From positions 1-64,000 of the forward strand of contig CAVULN010000011.1 in the NCBI GenBank assembly GCA_963742305.1: a DNA stretch of 64,000 bases, in the 5' to 3' direction. Origin of the DNA: Roseiarcus sp963742305 (GTDB lineage: Bacteria; Pseudomonadota; Alphaproteobacteria; Rhizobiales; Beijerinckiaceae). The translations under genes and the position numbers were made by a program. This document shows, piece after piece, positions 18,403-27,275 of the stretch (the stretch's first letter is position 1; every line of letters starts with the position of its first letter). The notes beneath the pieces were generated by a model. That model did no database searches. It was not told the origin of the DNA and was given only the letters and a program-made list of their open reading frames with translations.

Positions 18403-20453
18403 GCCAGATGCAAGGCGGCGACGACGACGTCAATCGCCTTGATGCCGACGAAGGGCAGGATCAGGCCGCCCGCGCCATAAATGAGCAGGTTTCGCCTGAG
18501 CAGGGCCGCCGCGCCGACCGGCCGGTAAGCGACGCCCTTTAGCGCCAAGGGAATCAGGGCGATGATGATGAGGGCGTTGAAGATGACTGCGGACAGGATC
18601 GCCGACTGCGACGACGTGAGGCGCATGATGTTGAGCGCTCCGAGGACAGGATAGGTGGCGGTGAACATGGCCGGCAGGATGGCGAAATATTTCGCCACGT
18701 CATTGGCGATCGAGAAGGTGGTGAGGGACCCGCGCGTCATCAAAAGCTGTTTGCCGATCTCGACGATTTCGATCAGTTTGGTCGGATTGGAGTCGAGATC
18801 GACCATGTTGCCGGCTTCGCGCGCCGCCTGCGTGCCGGTCTGCATCGCCACGCCAACATCGGCCTGAGCGAGCGCCGGCGCATCATTCGTTCCGTCGCCG
18901 CACATGGCGATAAGCCGGCCGCCGGACTGCTCCTTGCGGATGAATGTGAGCTTGTCCTCCGGCGTGGCCTCGGCAAGAAAGTCGTCGACGCCGGCCTCGG
19001 AGGCGATCGCCGCGGCGGTGACGGGATTGTCGCCGGTCACCATGACGGTTCGGATGCCCATCGCGCGCATCGCTGCGAATCGCTCCTTGATGCCGGGCTT
19101 CACGACGTCCTTGAGATGGATGACGCCCAGCAAACGCCCGTCGTCGGCGACCGCGAGCGGCGTGCCGCCCGACATCGCGACGCGGTCGACCGCCTGGCGA
19201 AACTCGGGCGGCGTCCTTTCGATCGACAGCTTGAGATAGCGAAGGATCGAATTGATCGCGCCCTTGCGGACCGACCGGCCGGCGAAATCGAGGCCTGAAA
19301 TGCGCGTTTGCGCTGTGAAGGGAACGATAGTCGTCGTCGCCAACTCGAGTTTCGGCTCGACCAGGCCGAAATCGCCCTTGGCGAGAGCGACGATCGAGCG
19401 GCCCTCAGGCGTATCATCGGCAAGGCTCGACGCGAGCGCCCCGGCGGCGAGGTCCTCGGTCCGAACGCCGTCGACCGCCATGAACTCGGTCGCCATGCGA
19501 TTGCCGAAGGTGATCGTGCCGGTCTTGTCGAGCAGCAGGGTATCGACGTCGCCCGCCGCCTCGACCGCGCGGCCGGAAGTGGCGATAACGTTGAAGCGGA
19601 CCAGCCGATCCATGCCGGCGATGCCGATCGCCGACAGGAGCCCGCCGATCGTCGTCGGAATGAGGCAGACGAGCAGCGCGATCAGGACGGTTGCGCTGAG
19701 GTCGGTCCCCGAATATTTGGCGATCGGCCACAGCGCGACGCAGACGATCAAAAAGATAATGGTCAGCCCCGACAGCAGAATCGACAGCGCCAGTTCGTTC
19801 GGCGTCTTCTGCCGCTGGGCCCCCTCGACCAGCGCGATCATCCGATCGATGAAGGTCGAGCCCGGCGCGGCGGTGATCTTCACCTTGATGAAGTCGGAGA
19901 GCACCGTCGTTCCGCCGGTGACGGCCGAGCGGTCCCCGCCGGCCTCGCGAATGACCGGCGCGGACTCGCCGGTGATCGCCGATTCATTGACTGAGGCGAC
20001 GCCTTCGACGATCTCTCCGTCGCCGGGAATGATCTCGCCGGCTTCGACCAGCACAATATCGCCCAGACTAAGATCGAGCGCGTTGACGCCTTCGACGACG
20101 CCCTCGAGATTCTCCGGATCGATGTAGCGCTTGGCGCGGGTGTCGCTGCGCGTGCGCCGCAACGCGTCGGCTTGCGCCTTGCCGCGTCCTTCGGCCACGG
20201 CCTCCGCGAGATTGGCGAACAGCACCGTGAACCACAGCCAGGCGGCGATCTGGCCCGAGAACGCCGCTGGCCCATTGTGAGTGAAGAGGTCGCGGATGAA
20301 GAACAGAGTGACCAGCACCGACACCATCTCGGTGACGAAGATCACCGGGTTCTTCGCCAACATGCGCGGGTCAAGCTTGCGCAACGCGTCGACCGAGGCG
20401 GCGGCGATGATCTTGCTGTCGAACAGGCCCTGCGGCTTGGCATTCGACGACAT
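18399..20453 (-). CDS. kdpB: Potassium-transporting ATPase KdpB, ATP-hydrolysing subunit
   Basis: The protein has 684 aa and is a P-type ATPase. TGES lies at 161-164 (actuator domain), the phosphorylated Asp309 is in LLDKTGTITFG, MVTGDN and MCGDGTNDAPALAQADVGVAM form the P-domain. It powers K+ uptake through KdpA. It lies in kdpFABC order with 12 bp after kdpA and a 4-bp overlap with kdpC. Confidence 0.96.
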   Translation of the reverse strand: MSSNAKPQGLFDSKIIAAASVDALRKLDPRMLAKNPVIFVTEMVSVLVTLFFIRDLFTHNGPAAFSGQIAAWLWFTVLFANLAEAVAEGRGKAQADALRRTRSDTRAKRYIDPENLEGVVEGVNALDLSLGDIVLVEAGEIIPGDGEIVEGVASVNESAITGESAPVIREAGGDRSAVTGGTTVLSDFIKVKITAAPGSTFIDRMIALVEGAQRQKTPNELALSILLSGLTIIFLIVCVALWPIAKYSGTDLSATVLIALLVCLIPTTIGGLLSAIGIAGMDRLVRFNVIATSGRAVEAAGDVDTLLLDKTGTITFGNRMATEFMAVDGVRTEDLAAGALASSLADDTPEGRSIVALAKGDFGLVEPKLELATTTIVPFTAQTRISGLDFAGRSVRKGAINSILRYLKLSIERTPPEFRQAVDRVAMSGGTPLAVADDGRLLGVIHLKDVVKPGIKERFAAMRAMGIRTVMVTGDNPVTAAAIASEAGVDDFLAEATPEDKLTFIRKEQSGGRLIAMCGDGTNDAPALAQADVGVAMQTGTQAAREAGNMVDLDSNPTKLIEIVEIGKQLLMTRGSLTTFSIANDVAKYFAILPAMFTATYPVLGALNIMRLTSSQSAILSAVIFNALIIIALIPLALKGVAYRPVGAAALLRRNLLIYGAGGLILPFVGIKAIDVVVAALHLA

Positions 20454-20465
20454 GTCGGTCTCCGA

Positions 20466-22175
20466 TCAGAAGGTCTTGCCGTCGAGCATCAGGAGATGCT
20501 CGGCGATCGGCCCCAGCGACAGCGCCGGGAGATATTGCAGGAGGTAAAGAATGACGATGACGCCCACCAACAGACCGACGAACAGCGGCCCGTCGGTCGG
20601 GAACGTCCCGGCCGAGGTTGGAATCTTCTTCTTGGCTGCCAGCGATCCAGCCATCGCCAGCACCGGCACGACATAGGCGAAGCGGCCGAGCATCATTACG
20701 AGTCCGAGCGTCGTGTTGAACCAGAGCGTATTGCCGCTCAAGCCAGCGAAAGCGGAGCCATTGTTGGCGTTGGCTGAGGCGTAGGCGTAGATAACCTCGG
20801 ACAGGCCGTGCGGGCCGCTGTTGTTCATACTGTCGAGCGCGGTCTGAAGCAGCACCGAAGCGCCTGAGAACCCGAGCACCAAAAGTGGATAGATGAGCAC
20901 CGCCAGCATCGCGAATTTCATTTCGCGCACCTCGATCTTCTTGCCGAGATATTCCGGCGTGCGGCCGACCATCAATCCGGCGATGAACACCGCGATAACC
21001 ACGAGAACGAGAAACCCGTAGAGTCCCGCCCCCACGCCCCCCGGCCAGATGCAGCCCGCCAAAAGGTTGAACATCGGGACCATCCCGCCCAGAGGGGTCA
21101 TCGAGTCGTGCATTGTGTTGACTGACCCGGTGCTGGTGCCGGACGTGGCGGTCGCATAGAGAACGGACATCGCTTGACCGTTGCGAATCTCCTTCCCCTC
21201 GAGATTGCCCGCCGACGGGTCCACGCCGAGCGCCGTCAGGATCGGGTTGCCGGCCGTCTCCGACCAGTAGGCGACCCCGATGCCGACGATGAGAAAAACG
21301 GCCATCGCGGCCAGGATGGCCCACCCCTGGCGCGTGTCGCCGACCGCCCGGCCGAAGCCGAGAACGGAGGCGACGGGGATCAGCAACAGCGCCCAGATCT
21401 CCAGAATGTTGGTCCAGGCGTTGGGGTTCTCGAACGGATGAGCCGCGTTGGCGTTGAAGAAGCCGCCGCCGTTGGTGCCGAGCTCCTTGATAATCTCCTG
21501 GCTTGCGACCGGTCCGATCGAAATCGTCTGCTTGGCGCCCTCAAGAGTCGTGGCGTCGACGGCGCCGGCGAGGGTTTGCGGCATCCCCAAGGCCACGAAG
21601 ACGAGCGCGCCCACGACCGAGAGCGGGAGAAGGATGTAAAGCACGACCCGGGTCACATCGACCCAGAAATTCCCGACCGTGTTCGCCGACGAGCGTGCGA
21701 AGGCGCGCACTAAGGCGAAAGCCATCGCCAGTCCGGTCGCGGCCGAGAGGAAATTGTGCACGGTGAGCCCGAGCATCTGCGTCAGATGGCTCATCGTCGT
21801 CTCGCCGCTGTAATTCTGCCAGTTCGTATTGGTGATGAAGCTGGTTGAGGTGTTGAAGGCGAGATCGGGCGCGACCGCGTCGAAGCCACGTGGGTTCAGC
21901 GGCAGAAAGTTTTGCAACCGCTGTAGGGCATAAAGCGACAGGAAGCCGACGATGGAAAAGGCGATCATCGCCATCGAATAGGCGAACCAGTCCTGCTCGC
22001 GGGCCGGGTCAACCCCAGCCAAGCGATAAAGGCCACGTTCGACCGGCGCGCACACTGGAGCGAGAAAGTTTCTTTCGCCGGCGTACACGCCGGCGATGAG
22101 CCTGCTGAGAGGTATGGCGCAGGCAAGAACCAGTGCGAGCACAAGCGCGATCTGCGCCCAGCCGACGAGCGTCAT
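20466..22175 (-). CDS. kdpA: Potassium-transporting ATPase KdpA, K+-selective subunit
   Basis: The protein has 569 aa, with about ten membrane helices. The four selectivity-filter-like loops are recognisable, for example FNTSTSFITNTNWQ, ELGTNGGGFFNANAAHPFEN and SANANNGSAFAG. It binds K+ and shares the transport path with KdpB. It is preceded by kdpF after 17 bp. Confidence 0.96.
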   Translation of the reverse strand: MTLVGWAQIALVLALVLACAIPLSRLIAGVYAGERNFLAPVCAPVERGLYRLAGVDPAREQDWFAYSMAMIAFSIVGFLSLYALQRLQNFLPLNPRGFDAVAPDLAFNTSTSFITNTNWQNYSGETTMSHLTQMLGLTVHNFLSAATGLAMAFALVRAFARSSANTVGNFWVDVTRVVLYILLPLSVVGALVFVALGMPQTLAGAVDATTLEGAKQTISIGPVASQEIIKELGTNGGGFFNANAAHPFENPNAWTNILEIWALLLIPVASVLGFGRAVGDTRQGWAILAAMAVFLIVGIGVAYWSETAGNPILTALGVDPSAGNLEGKEIRNGQAMSVLYATATSGTSTGSVNTMHDSMTPLGGMVPMFNLLAGCIWPGGVGAGLYGFLVLVVIAVFIAGLMVGRTPEYLGKKIEVREMKFAMLAVLIYPLLVLGFSGASVLLQTALDSMNNSGPHGLSEVIYAYASANANNGSAFAGLSGNTLWFNTTLGLVMMLGRFAYVVPVLAMAGSLAAKKKIPTSAGTFPTDGPLFVGLLVGVIVILYLLQYLPALSLGPIAEHLLMLDGKTF

Positions 22176-22192
22176 CGCATCACCTTTTCGAC

Positions 22193-22279
22193 TTAGAATT
22201 TTTCGGGATGGATCAATGTGTAGAGGAGGTAGAGGCCGAGCCCGATGGCGACGACCAGTCCGATGATCGGTTCACTCAT
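22193..22279 (-). CDS. kdpF: KdpF small membrane subunit
   Basis: The protein has 28 aa. It begins MSEPIIGLVVAIGLG and ends HPEKF, a single membrane helix followed by the charged P-E-[KR]-F tail seen in KdpF. KdpF is the lipid-like stabilising peptide of the KdpFABC complex. The position directly upstream of kdpA supports the call. It is too short for ordinary ORF cut-offs. Confidence 0.88.
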   Translation of the reverse strand: MSEPIIGLVVAIGLGLYLLYTLIHPEKF

Positions 22280-22287
22280 CGGATGGC

Positions 22288-22371
22288 CTAAAGCTGGCGC
22301 AGCGCGCGCGCATATGAGCCTATCAGCAAAATGACCGTTAACCCGAGCGCTACAAACACGACATCCAGCAT
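22288..22371 (-). CDS. 27-aa membrane ORF upstream of kdpF
   Basis: An ATG at 22371 opens a 27-codon frame ending in TAG 8 bp before the kdpF start. The peptide begins MLDVVFVALGLTVILL and ends with a basic tail (ARALRQL), so it would be one membrane helix with a positive C-terminus, similar in design to KdpF. It is the first frame of the kdp transcript as seen here. It could be an extra small Kdp subunit or a leader peptide. Nothing in the sequence proves translation. Confidence 0.55.
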   Translation of the reverse strand: MLDVVFVALGLTVILLIGSYARALRQL

Positions 22372-22710
22372 GAAGGCCTCCGCGGTGAACAGCTGTCGTC
22401 TACCGCGCAGCCATATAAAGTTTCGATATTAAAACGCCGCCGCTGACATAAGGATTTCGTAAAAGGTTGGGAGGATCTGCGGAGGCTCGATGGCGGTCAA
22501 ACGCAAAGCGAGAAGCGATTGTCTCCAAACGGCGGATAGCACCCTGGAGTGGCTGCCTCGGGGACGACAGCAGTCCGAGCCGTAGCCGTCAGTCCGGTGC
22601 GTGTGCGAAATAGCCTTCACCGCGCGGAGTAGGCACGAGCTGAAACCCAACGGACCCTCGCGATGTGTAGAAACAGACAGCCCCATGCGTGGCATCCTCC
22701 TCGTTCTTCT
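22372..22710. promoter_or_regulatory. Upstream region of the kdp operon
   Basis: This 339-bp gap lies between the kdp operon and an oxidase remnant. Its operon-proximal end (22405-22460) is distinctly AT-rich compared with the surroundings, with TTTTAATATCG and TTTATATGG on the minus strand. This is where a KdpE site and promoter would be expected, but no exact known consensus is matched. The rest holds no supported gene. Confidence 0.35.
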
Positions 22711-23025
22711 TCAGGATGCCGGTCGAATGTTCTGATTCACCTTGAACAGGTTGGCCGGGTCGTACTTCTTCTTGAGCACCGCGAGGCGATCGTAGTTCTC
22801 GCCATAGGCCGCCTTGACGCGCGACTAGCCCTCACCGTCCATCATGAAATTTGGGTAGGCGCCGGCGAAATCGAACGGGTGGACCGCCTCCCAATAGTCG
22901 CGCGCCCATTTCTTGATGACCGGCGCGTTCTCCGGAACGGGATCGACTCCGAATGACCATCGACCATGTCGCGTCGCGGCAGTTCCATGCGGTCGCGTCC
23001 TTCTTCGGCCGGTGGACCGCGCCAT
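22711..23025 (-). pseudogene. FAD-linked oxidase C-terminal (BBE domain) remnant
   Basis: The minus strand reads KKWARDYWEAVHPFDF, then YPNFMMDGEG, an in-frame TAG at about 22827, and then SRVKAAYGENYDRLAVLKK, YDPANLFKVNQNIRP and a TGA at 22711. This is the berberine-bridge (BBE) tail of PCMH/FAD-linked oxidases, where YGENYDRL and DPxNLFxxNQNI are diagnostic. The catalytic FAD domain is absent. A truncated gene with an internal stop is a pseudogene. Confidence 0.8.
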
Positions 23026-23099
23026 CGATCGGCGAGTGGTCGGCGCGCTCCTCGATTGGGCGCCCTTGGGCGTCGTGCTCCGCGGTTTTGGCGCGAACC

Positions 23100-23640
23100 C
23101 GGCGGCAATGATCGCATCAGGCTGGCCAGCGCTCCGTTACGATGTCGTCCGCTATCTGATCGCCGGACTGTTTTCTGCCGCGGCCGGACTGTTGCTGACG
23201 GCGATCAATTCCTCGAGCGACGTCAACTCCAGCAATTCGTGCACGTTGCTCAGCGTTGCGGGGGTTGTGATGGCTGGATTCGCGTCAGCGTCGGGCAGAT
23301 GTTTATCGTGACCAACATCGACCTGTCGATTCCCTCCGTCGTCACCCTCGGCGCCTACGTGGCCCTGCTCACGATCAGCGGAGGGACGCAAACCTCGTCT
23401 GGGTGTTCTTGTCGCCCTTTGATTTTCGGCGGCGCCACCTCCGCGATCGGCGTCTTCTTCGCCAACGTCCTACTGATCCTGGTGGTGACGCTGACGCAAA
23501 TCATGCAGCTTCCGCACGGTTCTCAAGATATGGTCCAGGCGTCGTCGTCATTCTTGTGCTCGCGCTGGCGGGACACGAAGCCAATCGGACGAGCGGCGCC
23601 CACAAGATCGGGGCCTCGCTATAGGCTGCGGTGCGTGGCA
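23100..23640 (+). pseudogene. Scrambled fragments resembling a ribose-type ABC permease
   Basis: Hydrophobic blocks occur in different plus-strand frames: RYLIAGLFSAAAGLLLTAI followed by TLLSVAGVVMAG, then VGQMFIVTNIDLSIPSVVTL, then IGVFFANVLLILVVTL and VVVILVLALAG. The second block resembles the substrate-gating segment of RbsC-type permeases (GQTFVI..GIDLS..S), and the others fit their later helices. The frame changes and order suggest one or two degraded permease genes. The assignment is tentative. Confidence 0.4.
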
Positions 23641-23852
23641 GACGCTTTTTCACGGAGATCTGCGCCAACGCGAGCCTCAAGAGGACCATGCTCACAAATC
23701 AGGTAAGGCGACTGCTCCGCAACATCGCTTTGCCGCGCGCGCGACCGCGTGTCCCAAGGAGGCCGCGAACCTGTGAAGGCGTCGCGGTCGGTCGATGGTC
23801 CGAAAGACGGGCGTTTAAGGGCGTCCAGGAGCGGTTATCGCCTGAGGAGCGC

Positions 23853-24242
23853 TCACCACCGCCCGGGCGGCTGGCGCACGGTTATGACTTCAAGCCGGCC
23901 GCGCGGGCCGATCCAGCCGGACATGACCCAGCCCGTCAGGCTGACGATGATCGCGGCGCCGACCGCCGACCAAAAGCCGGCGACCATGAAGCCCGGAAGA
24001 AACCAGGCGACGAGCAGGATCATCAGCGCGTTGATGACGAGCAGGAACAGCCCGAGCGTCAAAAGCGTGACTGGCAGGGTGAGGATAACGATGACCGGGC
24101 GCACGAATGCGTTGACGATGCCGAGCAGGAGAGCCGCGGCGATCAGCGTCTCGGTCGAATTGAACACTACGCCTGAGACGATTTTCGACGCGAGCCAAAG
24201 ACCGATCCCGACCACCACGGCGCGAATGAGAAACCCTTCCAT
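23853..24242 (-). CDS. Holin-like (YvlD/phage holin 4 superfamily) membrane protein
   Basis: The protein has 129 aa from the ATG at 24242. An ATG 8 codons upstream is possible, but MEGFLIRAVVVGIGLWLASK is the usual family start. Four hydrophobic helices fill the protein, with LGIVNAFVRPVIVILTLPVTLLTLG the family signature block. YvlD-like proteins are small inner-membrane proteins of unknown function despite the holin label. It is the only intact gene between the kdp promoter and tRNA-Tyr. Confidence 0.78.
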   Translation of the reverse strand: MEGFLIRAVVVGIGLWLASKIVSGVVFNSTETLIAAALLLGIVNAFVRPVIVILTLPVTLLTLGLFLLVINALMILLVAWFLPGFMVAGFWSAVGAAIIVSLTGWVMSGWIGPRGRLEVITVRQPPGRW

Positions 24243-24384
24243 GGCGCACTCCTGTTTCCGCCTCATTTAGCGATCGGGGGCACGATCCGCCAGGGCGGGC
24301 CACGACAGCGGGTCGGGGTTTGCCAGGGACGGCGCGGAGGTCAGCACGTGTCATGTCTGAGAGTTTGAAGCCCCGCTCGCGCTC

Positions 24385-24830
24385 TTGGCCACCGGCGCGC
24401 CGGTGCACCCGTTCGGCGGCAACGATCCACAGCCACCCCCCTCGAGATTGACGGGCGCGACAAGCGGCCGCTCGGCGAACTGTTTGGGCTCTAGGAGTTT
24501 CGGCGTGAGCATCACGCGCCTCACGCCCGGGCGGCCGTGCGCACTGTGGCAGGCCCGCACCTGGTCGGACGAGTTCGTTACTGTCCTCGAAGGACGCCGG
24601 CACTCATCGCCGACGCCAACAGTTTCGAAGCGGGCATGTGGGCGAATAGAGGGGGATTTCTGGAAATTGGCGATCGCGCGGCCGGCGACGCGGCTGACTG
24701 CCCGGATGATGAACTGGCCGCGATGCCCGTCGGTGACCGGGGCGGCTGGCGCGCAAGGACCGGTCGCCTGCGGAGACGGCAGGCGGCGGGGAGGGGACAC
24801 CGTTGCACCGTCCCATTGAGGGCGCATTTC
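24385..24830 (+). pseudogene. Cupin-domain protein remnant
   Basis: One frame reads SFGVSITRLTPGRPCALWQARTWSDEFVTVLEG. This resembles the cupin core G-V-N-x-T-x-L-P-G ... H-W-H-x-x-x-D-E-F-V-Y-V-L-E-G, but the metal-binding HWH has become WQAR. A second frame continues with GFLEIGDRAAGDAADCPDDELAAMPVGDRGGW, matching the family tail (YLEVGDRxxGDxxxYPDxDL). The frame change and loss of metal ligands mark a pseudogene. The rest of 24250-24918 shows no supported gene. Confidence 0.5.
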
Positions 24831-24918
24831 GAGTTGACAGGCCGGGCGCAAAGGCAACATAAGCCCTGCCTCGGCAAGCGCGGGAAAGTTTCGTCCGCGA
24901 GACATTTGTTCGAGAACC

Positions 24919-25004
24919 GGGGGAGTGTCCCGAGCGGCAAAGGGGGCGGACTGTAAATCCGCTGGCTAAGCCTTCGTAGGTTCGAAGTCCTACCTCCCCC
25001 ACCA
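24919..25004 (+). tRNA. tRNA-Tyr (anticodon GTA)
   Basis: The acceptor stem pairs GGGGGAG with CTCCCCC, followed by discriminator A and an encoded CCA. The anticodon stem GCGGA/TCCGC encloses CTGTAAA, giving anticodon GTA. A long variable arm and GGTTCGAAGTCC T-arm fit bacterial tRNA-Tyr (class II). An integrase remnant on the opposite strand ends 73 bp downstream. Confidence 0.96.
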
Positions 25005-25076
25005 TTCAGCACGTAACCTATTGATATCCCGGATGGTGGGACACTTTCCTGCATGCCGGTGGACACTAGTTGCCCC

Positions 25077-25117
25077 TTATTTGTTCGCGACGACGAGGTG
25101 CATGGCGGAGCCAGCTA
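25077..25117 (-). pseudogene. Severed C-terminal tail of the tRNA-Tyr integrase
   Basis: On the minus strand this reads (TA)GCT GGC TCC GCC ATG ... AAC AAA TAA. Removing the IS630 at 25118-26169 with one TA joins it in frame to the integrase fragment at 26170, giving EKLAGSAMHLVVANK and a stop. This is the expected tail of a phage-type integrase (K-R-L-A-G-x-A-M). Confidence 0.85.
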
Positions 25118-26169
25118 GAGCATCGGACTGTCAGATTGAATCGAGGGGGATTCCGGCGGGGATGAGAGTGCGATTCACTTCCGGATTGGAGGTGATTTGC
25201 GATGCCGAAACCCTATTCGCTGGATCTTCGCGAGCGTGTGGTGAGTTCCGTTGAGGCCGGGCATTCGCGGCGCGCGGCGGCGGCCCATTTCAGGGTGTCG
25301 CCCTCGTTCGTCATCGATTTGATGACAGCTTTTCGCCAGCGCGGGGCGGTTACGCCCAAGGCGCTCGGCGGCTGGCGACACAGTAAGCTCGACCCGCACC
25401 GCGTCTTCATCTTGCGCCGGGTGGCGGAGAAGGACGACATCAGCATGCCGGAGCTGGCCGGCGAACTCCATGCCGCCAGCGGAGTGAAAGCCGACCCCGC
25501 CTCGCTGTCGCGCTGGCTGATCCGCAACGGCCTGAGCTTTAAAAAAAAGCCTTCAGGCCAGCGAATGCGATCGGCCCGACGTGCGCCAGGCGCGCGAGGC
25601 GTGGCAGGCTGAACGACAGCCCAAGATGCAGACCGAGCCGCATCGGCTGGTGTTCATCGACGAAACGGGAACCAACACAAAGATGACCCGGGCGCGCGGA
25701 CGCTGCGAGAGGGGCGAGCGCCTTCGTTCCAAGGCCCCCTTTGGCCATTGGAAGACCCAGACTTTCGTCGCCGGGCTGCGCTGCGGCGCCCTGACGGCGC
25801 CGTGGGTCATCGACGCGCCGATGGACCGCACGATCTTCGAGACCTACGTGCGCACCCAACTCGTCCCAACGCTGCAAGAGGGCGACATCGTCATCCTGGA
25901 CAATCTGCCCGCCCACAAAAGTCCCGCCGCTGAACAGGCCATCCGCGAGCGAGGCGCCTGGATGCTGTTTTTGCCGCCCTACAGCCCCGACCTCAATCCC
26001 ATCGAAATGGCCTTCGCCAAACTCAAGGCGCATCTGCGCGCCTTGGCCATGCGCACCATCGACGAACTCTGGAAGGCGATCGGGCAAATCTGCGATCTCT
26101 TCAGCCCAGAGGAATGTGCAAACTCCTTCCAAGCCGCAGGGTACGGATTCAAATGAGCGTCCGATGCGC
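25118..26169 (+). mobile_element. IS630-family insertion sequence (copy A)
   Basis: The element is 1052 bp, flanked by TA on both sides (25116-25117 and 26170-26171), as IS630/Tc1 elements are. The ends are imperfect inverted repeats: left GAGCATCGGACTGTCA, and the right end read inward GCGCATCGGACGCTCA. Further matching continues to about 28 bp (TTGAATC on both sides). It is inserted in the integrase pseudogene. Confidence 0.9.
25202..26156 (+). CDS. IS630-family transposase, read in two frames across an A8 tract
   Basis: Frame one (25202-25550) encodes a helix-turn-helix region, MPKPYSLDLRERVV...RRAAAAHFRVS. Frame two (from about 25542 to 26156) encodes the DDE domain: VFIDETGTNTKM, VILDNLPAHKS and SPDLNPIEMAFAKLK carry Asp, Asp and Glu. 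The frames meet at eight A residues (25541-25548); seven would give a continuous 317-aa protein with the usual KK-[TS]-L-x-A-S-E junction. Either RNA polymerase slips on the A tract, making active enzyme, or the extra A is a mutation or sequence error. Confidence 0.88.
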
Positions 26170-26426
26170 TAGCTTCTCCTGGCTCGCCTCCTTGATGTGG
26201 TGCTCGGCCATCTTCGCGGTCTCCCAGCCGAAGATCGCCATGAGCTGCGGCACCGTCGCGCCGTTCTCGGCGGCAAAGGTCGCCCCGGCCCGGCGGAGAC
26301 CATGGGCAGTGCAGTGCTTCAGTCCCGCTTCGTCGCATCGCTCTCGGAACCAATTGCCGAAGCCGTTCGCCGTGAAGGGGACGCCCCGTGCTGTTTCCAG
26401 GAACGTTTTGGTGCCAAGCGGGCTAG
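26170..26426 (-). pseudogene. Tyrosine integrase fragment beside tRNA-Tyr
   Basis: The minus strand encodes the C-terminal catalytic part of a phage-type integrase: VPFTANGFGNWFRERCDEAGL, HCTAHGLRRAGAT (the H-x-x-R box) and LMAIFGWETAKMAEHHIKEA. The last block normally carries the catalytic Tyr (A-E-x-Y-T/I); here that position is His. The gene is cut at 26426 by IS5 copy A and near its 3' end by IS630 copy A. No N-terminal part is found beyond the IS nest, where the LysR gene follows at once. The gene was therefore dead through loss of its N-terminus and catalytic Tyr. Confidence 0.88.
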
Positions 26427-27272
26427 GCCGTGTGGACACTTATCGCAACCATAAGATGATAGCCGCGAGAGTGACGACGGCAAGGTAATTTCGGGCGGTC
26501 TTTTCGAAGCGGGTTGCGACGCGGCGGAATTGCTTGAGTTTTGAGAAGCAGCACTCGACGAGATGGCGCTGGGCATAGAGATCCTTGTCGAGGGGATATT
26601 TGAGCGCCCGTGACGGATTGTTGGGGATGACGGCGATGGCTCCCTTGGCGGCGATAGCCTCGCGCAAATGATCGGCATCGTAGGCTGTGTCGGCCATGAC
26701 GACCTCGGCCGGTAAGCCTTCCAGCAAAGCAGCAGCTTGGGGCGCATCGCCCTTTTGACCGGCGGTCAACGTGAACCGCACGGGACATCCCAGGCCTCGA
26801 ACCGCCATATGGATTTTGGTGCTCAGGCCGCCGCGCGAGCGGCCGATCGCCTGATCTTCAGACCCCCTTTTTTGGCCCCGGCAGCATGCTGATGGGCTCG
26901 GACGATGGTGGAATTGACGATCAGATATTCGAAATCCGGATCATCGGACATCGCCTCAAAGATCCGCCACCAGACCCCCTTGAGGCTCCAACGACTGAAG
27001 CGCCGGAATACACTGTTCCAATCCCCGAATGCTTCAGGCAGATCACGCCAGGGAGAGCCCGTACGAACGATCCAAAGCACGCCTTCCACAAACATCCGAT
27101 TGTCGCGCCCAGTCGAGCCTTTCTGGTCAGGCCGACCTATAATCAGAGGCGCCATCCGTTCCCACGCCGCATCATTCAAAACCAAACGGTCCATCACACC
27201 CAAGACTGCCTCCCCAAAAGCAGCCTTGAATTTGATTTGCCCCTAAAAGGGAATCCCTAGAGTTCACACCAC
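26427..27272 (-). mobile_element. IS5-family (IS427 group) insertion sequence (copy A)
   Basis: The element is 846 bp. Its imperfect terminal repeats are GCCGTGTGGAC at the left and, read inward, GTGGTGTGAAC at the right. The left flank is CTAG (26423-26426). The right-hand CTAG has been split by IS630 copy B into C-TA and TA-G. Removing that IS restores CTAG on both sides, a 4-bp duplication of the type made by IS427-group elements. Confidence 0.85.
26440..27203 (-). CDS. IS5-family transposase, two ORFs joined by -1 frameshift
   Basis: orfA (27203 down to about 26870) encodes WERMAPLIIGRPDQKGSTGRDNRMF...SPWRDLPEAFGDWNSVFRRFSRW. orfB (to 26440) encodes the catalytic part with VVMADTAYDADHLREAI and LVECCFSKLKQFRRVATRFEK. 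The two overlap at AAAAAAGGGGG (26873-26863 on the minus strand), a classical -1 slippery run. The shift gives a 254-aa DDE transposase. The first Asp lies in VNSTIVRAHQHAAG, where the usual DST is NST, so the first catalytic residue appears changed. Confidence 0.85.
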
Positions 27273-27275
27273 CTA

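Noticed and set aside
24351..24905. 184-codon minus-strand frame before tRNA-Tyr
   Set aside because: Cys/Pro/Arg-rich and antisense to a better-supported cupin remnant.
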